64,000 nt of DNA, taken from NCBI GenBank assembly GCA_036346405.1, contig CM070567.1:47541633-47605632 (forward strand), given 5' to 3'. This stretch comes from Phyllostachys edulis (lineage: Eukaryota > Streptophyta > Magnoliopsida > Poales > Poaceae). Under the pieces are notes generated by a model, which was not told the origin of the DNA, did not search any database, and saw only the letters and a list, made by a program, of their open reading frames with translations. Below are positions 20,088 to 32,000 of the stretch, piece after piece. Within the stretch, counting starts at the first letter, position 1; every line of letters starts with the position of its first letter. Both the position numbers and the translations under genes were made by a program.

Positions 20088-23000
20088 TTACTGAAGCTTT
20101 GGTGCTTTGAGGAGATATACACCCCGAACCAAACCTTTACCAACATCTCCAACCTCCTTAAGGATAGATGTTGGCTCCGGCATGGTTTCATCGGTCTCAT
20201 CTCTGCCACGCTTCTGTAATATGTTAAAAATTGAATCAACTTAAATACCTCTGCTTATGCGATAAACAAAAAAAAGATATGCATGATAAAATATTTACTG
20301 GCAACCAAGATACGCATTGCACGACGTAAGCCTGCGTAGAGTTGAGGTAAAAGGGGGTCTTTCCTTTTGGAAAAGATTAAAGAACCGATCTTTTATAAGT
20401 CAAGCTAATGGAGTAATACCTTTGAGTTCTTCCATGTAAGACCAACTACGTCTCCTCCAAATGAATCATACCACAGCTTGAAGGTCTTGGGGAATGCACA
20501 CTGTAAATAAACATTATTTTTCTTCTGAAGGAATGGATTAACATATTTTCATGAAGTCAAGAGCTTCAGTTTTACCTTCAAGTCTCGCAGAAAGTATGCA
20601 GTTGGGTCAAAATTTACCAAAAGTTTCTCTCTCGCATCATGCAAACTTTTCACAACCCCTTTATTGAGTGGCATATAAGGGTGGAAATCTTTACTCGGTT
20701 TGCCCCAGATTACCAACTTACCTGTAAGGTTGTTACAAAAGTTATTTGCATTAGAATAAATATGATGAAGGCCGTACATTGTATCTAAAGAAACTGAGTT
20801 CTGGTCAGCAACTACTACACAGCTATTTTCTACTAATTGCAGAAGTGAAATCAGATTTGCCTTATTACTTAGTAGTTAGGAGTACAACTGAGCGAAAAGA
20901 ATACTTCTATAACAAGTAACTTATGGAAACAGGGAAGAAAAAAATGCCTATGCTATTAGCTTAAGAAAAGAATCAGATCAAATCGATGCTGATGAACTAG
21001 AATAAGTGAACTAACCATTAGGAGTCTCAGCAGGGAAAAGTACATGGTGAGGACGACAAAGCTTCTCTTGATGGAGGAGAGCAACAGCATCATAGTTGCT
21101 TAAAGGTGTTCGGAAGAGGCACTATAGCAAATGAAAGCCGTACAGAGTGAGAACTGATAGCGCGAATAATACCTTGTGTATTCAACTGAGAAAACAGGAG
21201 TACAATATATAGACTCTACCGGTAATCTATCTCTACCTGATTTATAGCAACAAGATCAGGGAGAAGATCCGGGAGTCCAGGCGCATAAGGAAAAGCTAGG
21301 CATGGAAAGAGTCAACAGCCAGCCACCTAAATATAGAGGGGATCACCTAAACAGGGAAAGAGATAAACTCTAACACCCCCCCGCAGTCGGAACGTCCATA
21401 GGACAGACGTTAAGACTGGAGCGAAACTCAGAAAAAACAGAAGTGGGTAGACCCTTGGTGAAGATGTCAGCAAACTGGGATGTTGTCGGGACATGGAGAA
21501 CGCGGACATCTCCAATAGCAACATGCTCGCGGACGAAGTGGAGATCAATCTCGACATGCTTTGTGCGCTGATGCTGAACAGGGTTGGTTGATAAGTAGAC
21601 AGCACTGACATTATCACAATAGACCAAGGTACTCTTCGTCAGGGGACTGTGGAGTTCCTGCAACAACTGTCGAAGCCAGCAAGCCTCGGCCACGCCATTG
21701 GCGATCGCCTTGCTCGGCCTCGGCCTTTGGAGCGGATATCTTGTTTCGCCGCTTGGAGGACCAGGAAATTAGGGTGTCACCAAGGAACACAGCATAGCCT
21801 GAAGTAGACTTGCGTGTGTCCGGACAACCAAATTTCAATCAAGCATCGGTGTAGACAAGGAGAGCAGAGGTCGTCGATGGTCGCAGAAGAAGGCCATGAT
21901 CATTTGTACCATGCGAGATAGCGAAGGATGCGTTTAATCTGCGAGATGAACGCCACGAGGATCATGCATGTGGAGACACACCGCCAACAAAGATAAGATA
22001 TATCGGGCCGAGTGAAGGTGAGGTACTGCAAGGCACCAACCAAATCTGCGGATCGAGCGGGTCACCGACAGCGCACCTACCGTGGAGAGACCTTGGCATG
22101 AGTGTCGGCGAGTGTCTTTGCAGGCTTGCGATTAGTCATGCCAAAGACGCTCAAGCACATCCAGAGTGTCTTGCCGCCAGAAAGAAAGAGGCCTTCAGGA
22201 TCTTTCGCCGACGACCACACCCGAAGTGATGGAGGACACCGAGATCCTTCATGGAGAATTCCTTCTGAAGTGCAGTGATGATGTGCCGAAGGAGAATCTG
22301 GCTGGATGCAGTGAGGACAATGTCATCCACATATAGCAGTAAGTATGCCTTGTCGGTCCCGTGTCGATAGATGAACAAGGAGGTGTCAGATTTGGCCTCA
22401 GTGAATCCCATAGTGAGCGATGCGCGAAAGAAAGCGATCGCATGCCGCACGAGGCGCTTGCTTGCACCATACAGGATTTATTGAGACGACAAAGCGGATG
22501 TGGTGAGTAGGATCAACAAAACACGTGGGTCGTGCAAGATATCGCCTCGATGAGAGTGCCATGTAGGAAGGCATTCTTGACGTCGAGCTGGTGAACCGGC
22601 CAGTGTTGAGAAAGCGCCAGAGACAGAACAGTACGAACAGTCGCAGGTTTGACCACCGGACTGAAAGTCTCGTCATAGTCCACACCGGGGCGCTGGGTGA
22701 AGCCACGGAGGACCCAACGGGCCTTATATCTGTCGAGGGAACCATCGGCATGAAATTTGTGGCGGAAAATCCATTTGCCGGTGATGATGTTGGCGCCGGG
22801 AGGACGCGGGATGAGATCCCACGTGTTGTTGGAGAGCAAGGCGCCGTACTCTTCGTCCATCGCGCGTCGCCAGTGTGGATCGGCGAGGGCGCTGCGATAG
22901 GTCTTCGGAATAGGTGATAGGGCCGTGGCACTCAGTGCGACTGGCAGACGAAAGCCAGACTTGCCGCGGGTGGCCATCCCGTGCTGGTTAACCACCGGGG

Positions 23001-26000
23001 TGATGGGGACAGCACCAGATGGAAGCCGAGCAGGTGCAGGAGCTACGGGAGCCGCCGGGATAGGCGCAGTAGTGACAGTAGCGGCCGGCGGCGCAGACAC
23101 CAGCACGGCGCAGATGGGTGCAGCGCCGCCGGGGGTGATGGTGATCTTTGCTGGGCGCGGATGTGAAGAGCGTGGCGTGGCGCCGGCCGTTGGCGCCGCA
23201 GCGTGGCGCGACGGGCGAGGGTGATTCCGTAGTAGCCGTGGCGAAGGCGAGAGCCGTCGCCGCGCGGCGCGGCGCGACGCAAAGGTGAGGTGATTCCGTG
23301 GCAGCGCGTGGCGCAAATGCGATGGGCAGCGTCTTGGCGATGAATCTGCAGTTCGGCGTCGCCAATGCAGTGGCGAAGCGACGTTGGTCGCAAAGAACCG
23401 CAATGGCGAGGCGTCGGCGGCGAGGCGAGTACTGCAGGAGAGGAGGACCGACGGAAAGACCGAAACCTCAAACTCGCACAAAAATCAAGGTCGATGGCGA
23501 TGTCGAGAGCCGCCGAGGAAAGCATGTCTCATCAAAGACCACATGGCGAAGTGATGATTCATTGGACGAGAGGTCCAAGCAATGTAACCCTTGTGGTTCT
23601 GGAGTAGCCAAGAAAGACGCAAAGACTCGACCGGGGAGCAAGCTTGTGGGGTGCGGTGGCGGACATGTTGGGGTAACATGCGTAGCCGAACACACGGAGG
23701 TGGTCGTAGGAGGGATGGGAACCAAAAAGGGCAAAGTGGGGGTCTTAAAGTGCTAGTGTTTTGGTGGGTAGCCGATTGATGAGATATGTGGCGGTGTGAA
23801 GACCTTCGACCCAATATGACGGGGCAAGGGAGGCCTGAAAGAGCATGGAACGTATGATGTTATTAACAGAACGAATCATACGTTCGGCTTTACCGTTTTG
23901 AGAGGATGTGTAGGGGCACGACATCCGGAGCAGGACGCCATTGGTGAGAAAGAAGGCGCGAGTTGAGGAGTTATCAAACTCACGGCCGTTGTCACACTGA
24001 ATGCTCCGAATGGTGCAACCGAACTGCGTCTTCACATAAGAGAAAAAATTGGCCAAGGTGGGAAACGTTTCGGATTTTAGCCGAAGCGGGAACGTCCAAA
24101 GGAAGTGCGAGCAGTCATCAAGAATAACAAGATAATATTTGAATCCGGACACACTGGTAACAGGGGAGGTCCACAAATCACAATGAATCAAATCAAAATT
24201 CTTAATGGCTCGCGAGGAGGAGGTTCCAAAAGGTAATCTAATGTGACGCCCAACTTGGCATGCATGGCAAAGAGAATCACTAGTGTTTTTATTCCAACGG
24301 ATGGCGGAGGTACTAGCGAGGGTGGACAGTGATTCATGCCCAGGATGTCCAAGACGACGATGCCAAGTGGCGAAGGGGGCCGCTGCAACAAGGGCGCAGG
24401 ACTCCGTGGAATGCACTGGTGCGGTGAGAGTGTAGAGGGGCCCGGAACTATTGCACCTGGCGATCACGCTCCGGGAATTGAGATCCTTCACAGAGAGGCC
24501 AAACGGGTCAAATTCGACGTAACAATTATTATCAATAGTGAACCGATTTAACGAAATGAGGTTTTTAATGATATCAGGGGCAACCAGGATATTATTGAGA
24601 TAAAAGGGACCCGGGAGGATAGAGTGGCCAGATGCTGTGATAGGTAAAGTGGAACCATTGCCAACTACAATGGAGGAGGAGTGTGGTGGGCGAAACAAGG
24701 AGATGTTACCAGTGTCGGAAGTCATATGACTGGAGGCGCCGGAGTCCATGACCCAATCAGTTGCAACCGAGGATTGAGGTCGAAGTCTTTGAGTTGCTTG
24801 GCGAGGACGGTGATCCCAAGAACCGGACCACGGTGTCCACGCGAGGCGGTGGTCACCGAGGCGGCGGCGCACGCGTGAAGTGCGACCACCGCCTGCCGAC
24901 AGCGTCGTCGAGAATGGCCCAGGCGAATCGGGCGAAATGGGCAAAGTGAGGCGCAGTAGGGCGGGAGCAGCCAGCGAGCTTCTTGGGGCGTCGCTGGGCG
25001 TGGCGCTTCATGAACTCGCCATCATATTCTGCCGGGACGGCCACATGGTGATTTGCCCGATCCACGGGTTGTAGATGGAGGCCATGGTGCCGGGCCTTTG
25101 CCGCCGCCGCTGTTGCCACGCCGCCGCGGCGATTTAACCGGCAGAGAGCCGTTGGTGCTCGGGAGGATCCGCCATAGGGCGCCGCCGAGCCACCAAGAAG
25201 GGAGCCGCAGCGAAGGGAAGGTCATACGGAGGTCAGCGAGGCGGCATGCGGTCATTGGAGGTGATGTTGGTCTTGTTGAGTCGATCTCCTCGAGGATGAG
25301 ATCGTTCGCGGACCTCATTGAAAGAGGAACGGCTTGGGCGCTTGAAGTGGGCCTTCATGTGGGCGAATTTTTCGTTGAGACCGCATGAAGACATTGAGGA
25401 CAAGGGTGCGGTCGCGGATGACCTCGCCGAGGTCGCCGAGAGCGTCGGCCATCCCTTCATCTTGCGGCGAGGTCGTCAATCGAGAGGTCGCCTGCAAGAA
25501 GACACGAAATTGGCGTCGGCGAAGCGGCGCGAAGCCATGGCTTCTTAGGAATTGCGCCTCGATGATGGTCGGTAGCGCGTCGGCATCTTGCGTTCTTGGT
25601 CGCGGCGGACTCCATCACCGTCGAGAGGCGTGCCAAGACCCCAACAGACGACGGCAGCGTCCATCCGCCGACGGGCAGACGCGGGGAAAGCGTCGTCGGA
25701 GAGGGCGTGGTCGGCGAGGCGTGTCGCTTCGAGTGAGGAGGACGAGATCGCGCCAGCCGTTGTAGTGGGAGAGGGATCCGTAACCACGCGCGCGAGGCAC
25801 GGATGTTACGACGCCCGCCGCGCGTGGAGATTGGCGATAGTGGCGGCCTCGTAGTCGTGGTCGTCGTCGCCGCCCGGCGTCGTCGTGGGAGCCGCCGTCG
25901 TCGTGGCGCGCCGTCGTTGCGAGGTGGGAAAAGCGGCGTCGCGGCGGCGGTCGCTTGCGCTTCGAGATCGGCAGCGGCGGCGTTCTGCGAGGCGTCTGGC

Positions 26001-29000
26001 GGCGCGACGCGATCTTGAAGCGGCGGCGGCTTACCGACCCTCGGCGGCGTCGACCGAACCTTCTCCCGTCGGCCGCATCCTCGGCATACAACTTTGGTAA
26101 TAGCGGCAGTGGGAGCGGGCGGAGGATCACCAGGTGCCATGGCGGCGGCGCAGGCAAGTTAGGTTTAGCGGAAGCGAGCTGTCACAGGATCGTGACGATC
26201 TCTTGATACCATGATAGCGCGAATAATACCTTGTGTATTCAACTGAGAAAACAGGAGTACAATATATAGACTCTACCGGTAATCTATCTCTACCTGATTT
26301 ATAGCAACAAGATCAGGGAGAAGATCCGGAGTCGAAAGATAAGGAAAAGCTAGGCATGGAAAGAGTCAACAGCCAGCCACCTAAATATAGAGGGGATCAC
26401 CTAAACAGGGAAAGAGATAAACTCTAACAAGAACTAAATGAGATAGAAGAACCAATCAAGCTATGACAGAAAAATCTTACCTCCCAAGTATATTGGCCGG
26501 ATTGACCATGAAGTATAAGATGTGTTAAAAGTTCTGCGCTGCTTTTAGCATAAGAACCCATCCGTTTAAGAACCTATGGTTTATAAAATGAACATGAGGT
26601 GAACAAATGAAATAGATAAACACGTCATACAATAATGAGCGGAAGTCTCTGGTGGAACATATATGCTTTTCTCTGGTGGAAGTCTTAAACAATGAGTGTA
26701 ATTCTACCATATTGCAAGACAAAACTCAATACTACAACAGGGAGAAATAATTAATTGATGTACAAGAAATGAAAATATATTTGCATCCTTTTGACATTTC
26801 TACTTCCCCGAGTTTATATTTAACGTATACTTGAATTCCACAACTCTAATTATCTTTTCGGCTACACAAAAAGAAAATCACCTACCGACTTGCTTGGCGA
26901 ATGTTTCGTCCAAGCTTCAGATGCTTTATCATACGATGTAGCGAGAAACATTGCAGGCTCTATATCATGAGGATTTTGCTCATAAGATTTTCGGCTCAGC
27001 ATAAAGTTTTCCTGTAGTTGTATCTGTTAATATGCTAGCAACTTGAGTTAATTCAAAAATCAAAACAGAAAAGAGAGAACTAACATTTATCTCCTTCTCA
27101 TCCTTCAGGTTGAAGTCATTATTTATGTCGATGACCATGGGTGAAAAGGTCCAGTCAAAACTCGATAGCAATCGCAAGAACCTGTCATTTTTGTAATAAT
27201 TGGTCAGAGGACTTGTACAGCTTTCATGGGTTTGTGAGGCTGATAAAAAAAGTATAACTGACTAGCACTGAAACAGAAAAGCCTGGTATATTTAGTTTTA
27301 AGTAGTGGTAAAGGTTCTGTTATCCTGGAGCAGATATAAACAGCAATAGATCATTTGTTTCAACACGCATCTCAATGTCTGATACTGGACCCAAGGTTAT
27401 TAAGTCGTAAAGTCGAGTCGAGTCGCAAGAGGGGCAACCTGTCAACTAGTTGCGACAAGCCACTACTAGTCGACCTACTGCTGCTACTACTACTAGTAGC
27501 AGAGCACAGAGAAAAAACAGAGCACCTACGCTTGGAGCAGAGCAATAGGAAACAGAGCACCTAGTAGCAGAGCACAGAGGAAAACAGAGCAAGAGAGGAA
27601 GGATAGGAGAGCAGGGCAGAGAAGCAGAGAAAGGAGAGGAGAGGAGTGGACTGGATTCACTCACCGCTGATGGGCGGTCAATGGCTGAGGCTCGAGGCGA
27701 CGATGGAGATGGGCTGGCGATGAGCAGAGGAGAGCAGAGCATCAGCAGAGAAAGGAGAGGATGGAGATGTGCTCGATGGCGATCGACGTCGTGACCACTG
27801 GCGGTGGCGAGGGGCTAGGGCTCCTCTCGCCCTTGCAGCACTGGCGGTGGCGTCGTGGACAGAGGAGACTGCGACAGGGGAGGGCCGAGGAGGATGGAGA
27901 TGGGCTCGACGGCGGGGGGGCTAGGGCTCCGCTTGCCTTCGCAGCACTGGTGGCGGCGTCGTGGGGACAGGGGGGACTGCGATAGGGGAGGGCCGATGAG
28001 GAGGATGGGGGGCTAGGGCTCCGCTCACCCTTGCAGCATTGGCGGCGTGGGCGTGGGGAGTGGGGAGACTGGCTCGATCCGCTAGGGTTCACTGGTATAA
28101 GCCTCTCCCTTCTCAAGCTGACAGCGGGTTAGCAAGTCGAGCGGCTAGGCAGGCTCGACTAGTCGTCGATTAGTCGGCAAGCCGGACGACTAGCCCTCTT
28201 AGTCGAGTTGATGGTTCTAGTTGGGGGCTCTGTACCGACTTGTCGACTAATCGTCAATTAGTCGCGACTACTCACGTGACTTAATAACAATGTGCATGGA
28301 CCAGATTTATATCGAGAAAACAGAATACGTTCTTTCCCCATCAAAACATTGATATCACTCCATTATACACGAACTTCAGACATGGTCTAAAATGGATATT
28401 TGAGAAAACAAAATTCTTGTGTTTTTCATTGGATGATTATGGGATTTTTTTTGACAAATTTGTTTTCATCCATAATAATTCAGAAGTCAGAACTACTAGA
28501 CAAACTTTTTCCCGCAATCAAGACATGGCTAAGAAAACTGGTATCTGTCTGTTCTTACATGACAAAAAGAATGAAGCTGATAAAGTGAACCAGTTTCAGA
28601 ACAATAAAAGAAAATAGGAGATTGTATGGAAGGTTCCAGAGTTGTACCTAAGAAATCCAGCAATCCGTGAATAAGGGGCATGGAATGGGAATGGCTTCAA
28701 AAATAGGTAGGCAACCACCAATTCAACTGCCTCCTCTGATATAAATGATGAAAATAGATGTGCAGAAATCCATCTTTTTGCTAGCCTTCGAAATGGAAAG
28801 ACTACATGCAAGCATACCGTAAGTATAACTTATATTTTAAGGTATGAGGTATTTAACTAACATCCTTCGAAACCTTGACAGTTACCTGACTACCGGCCCA
28901 TACACCTGGTAACAGTCATGCAGACCATTGATCATACTTGAGTGCTGGCTCCGCAGAAAGAGCTCCTTGTCTTCTGATGGCGCACTTTGTGTGTTACCAT

Positions 29001-32000
29001 CTCCAGCTGTGAGACAACACAATAAAATTGTAGAACTTCATGATCTTTCTATGGAAGCCAGCTAGCAAATATAAAAAATTATGCATTACTTGCATATATA
29101 ATGAGAAGCCAACCTTGCTTTTGTAACAGCAAACCTCTTTCATGAAATATTTTGAGCAAGAATGAATATCCAGATGTAAGAACATTGACCTCATCGTCAC
29201 TGGCTGTAACAAACATTCCTCGATCCTCCAGGCTGAAATAACACCAGATTGAGTCAATGGAGTGGAAACATATTTTGAGCAATCAAAATTATCTTAAATC
29301 CTCTCACACCTTTCACCAATTCTTAAAAGAAATGCAGACTTTGTCTTCTCCATGGCTACATGATCCAAAGGCCAGTTACCAGATCCCTCTAGCTGTTATT
29401 GAAATGAAGACGAAAAGGGAAAAGATTTGTGAAAAAAATAACACCACAATAAAGCCTGGCTAACTAACAGATACAAAACATGACATGCAAGATACTGCAC
29501 GGTCGAGCACCATAAAGGAAAGAAAGAGTAATATTATCCCATTGTGAAATTGTGATATAACTCAACTCAAAAGAGGTTATACGGTTATACCTGAATCATG
29601 ACTTCTAAAGATCGAATGCAAGTTGTTGTAAAATTTGGCAGCCTGTGAGAAGAATTATGTTCATATGCCAACGGATGGGGTTCAGGAGGAAACACAGATG
29701 TGTGTCTAAAGGCTGACATAAGCAAAAGTGGAATAAAAAGAAAAGTCACATCCAATGAAGAAAATAATTAAAAATTAAATAAACAGGATATAAAAAGAAT
29801 AAGAAATGCTGTCTCAAACCTGAGTCTAGAGGTTGCACAGTGGATATTTTAAGAGGAACATCATCCAATAGACGCAACTGATTAGCTAAAGTATCGAAGG
29901 CTTCGAGCAAAGCTCCAGAAGAAGAGATTGGATCTGCATAATTCCAAGTAAGCCCACAACCAAGGACATGTAAAGCACCAGATAGAAAGCTCAGAAACTT
30001 ACCTTGGCCACCAACCAGGAGGCAAAAGTCAAGCTGATCAACAACATGAATCAAATCTTCCTTCTGCAACGACAAATGCTTGGTAAGCACATAATCAGCA
30101 ATTCTTTTGATAATTGTGTGCTTCTCCCAAGACTCACAATCCCACACTGCAGTTTAGAAAGTAGCATCCATTAAGGACTGTATTTATTCAATTTATGTAT
30201 GCCTTTCACAGGCAATGAGTAAAAATACAATGCAACAGTTACCTGTGCTTTCAGCAATAGTTCCATCTTTAAATCTCCTAAGTTCAGCTTTCTTTCCCCA
30301 AAATTTCCTAAATTTAACAGACTTGGGATACAAAAGAAACACATATGATTGTGTTAGATCACAATAATTGTAATCGATCATTGTTTTGTAATCTATTAAA
30401 GGAAAAATACCTCATCACGATTCTCAGGGTTTGAACCAATATCGACAAGACGAAAACTCTTTTCCAATGAGCTAAGCATTATGCCAACAAGCAGCGGACT
30501 GCTACCAAATTCTGAGAAACCCTATAAAGGTGTACTTGTCACTGGATTGAAATGCAAAGAAAAAGTGGTCATTTACACTTATGTTACATACATCCATTAT
30601 ATTCCATTCAGAAGGTGTGCTTCTCCACAGGACGCGGATCATCTTTGTTCTGTCTGTAAGTCCTTGTTGCAGCAAGGACTGAACATCTTTTTCAAGTACT
30701 CTCCAAGATTCATCATCCAAGCAAAAGCCTGATGCAGTAAGTTTAGAGTGCTCCTTCAAGTTTATCCTGACAGTGACAGCAAGCAATATCAAGTGAGAAC
30801 TTGATCAGATTCTCAGCTTCCATCTTTATTTAGGATTGGATAGCTAATCGAAATTTCACAACTTGCAAGCTGATGGAAAAGTCTCCAATCTGGGAATTAT
30901 ACTAGAAAGGGGAAATTGGCTCAATGACACTCTGAAAATATGCAAATTGGAAAATAACATCAAAAGTGAGGCTGACAAGTGGGGCCTGAGGCCACTTGTC
31001 AATGGGACACCAATGCTATTTTCCAACTTGTGAGAACTGTGTGAAGTTTTGGAATGGATATATGAAAGGAATGATTATCACTGTCTTCCAAAATCACACA
31101 AACGCGTGTGCGAGTACGCACACAATGTAACTAGATAGTCTCAGCTCTCTTGGATAAAGGTCCCAGATCCAGTTAAAGTACATAACGCAATGTACACAAA
31201 AGTTATGCATCATAATTTGCTTAATTCGACATACCTCAAGCATGAATCGAACTTAGCGCCAAAATCAACCTTGGTCATAAAAAGCTCTTCAAATCCGCCA
31301 CCTCTGCATTTATCAAGGCAATTAAGTGTGCAAGCTGCCTCATCTTGAAGCTGAATATGACAGATCATTAGATTAAGGTAGAGACTATAACAGTTCAACT
31401 CAAAGAGATTTGCGAGCTTGATGACAAATGTGGAGTGCATTATTCTGAACATAAAAAGTCAAAACAACTAAAGTAAACTTATATCAGGGATGGTTGGATC
31501 ATACCACAAGGTCGTGTATGTCAGTACTCAGTAGATATACATGAGATGTGAAATAACAAAGAGAAGGAAGCTAAGTGAAAAAGGAACTGGTGGTCATAGA
31601 GTACTTTCATAATCACACATACCTCTAAAAAAGCTGACTTCGTCATCCGAAATGCCAGATTTACATGACCAGATACATCACATATGGCAACATCAAATGT
31701 TTTCAGGAAATGAGCAATGTCCTGAGCAATTCACTCGATCAGAAGATCATAATGATGAAAAAGATAATTGAACTTTTTAATATTACCGCACTAATCATTA
31801 GCATTTTGTGAGGAAGTTGAATCCAGAATTGTGTGTCATGCACCAAGAAACTATACTAGGTATTCCCATTACTCAATTCCAGGCACAGGTGCACCGGGTA
31901 CCCATGGTGTAATATAACCAGAGCTAACCATACCTAAGTATGAGATGCCAATTTGTTCATACCATGTTCACACTAAAGCAAAGAACCTTATGGAGAAATT

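Larger units (their letters stand above)
21155..26429 (-). mobile_element. Full-length Ty1/copia retrotransposon in NOL6 intron 21
   Basis: LTRs at 21155-21375 and 26212-26429 start TGATAGCGCG and end CTCTAACA. Exact 5-bp duplications AGAAC flank the element (21150-21154 and 26430-26434). A primer-binding site and purine tract show it reads on -, the same strand as the host gene. Domains in order are gag, protease, integrase, reverse transcriptase and RNase H, the Ty1/copia order. The LTRs are identical except for one patch of about 20 bases, so the insertion is recent, yet the coding region is frameshifted. Confidence 0.93.

Noticed and set aside
22591..23756. Long + strand frames inside the copia element
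   Set aside because: They are antisense shadows of GC-rich pol sequence; the LTR, primer-binding site and enzyme motifs fix the coding strand as -.
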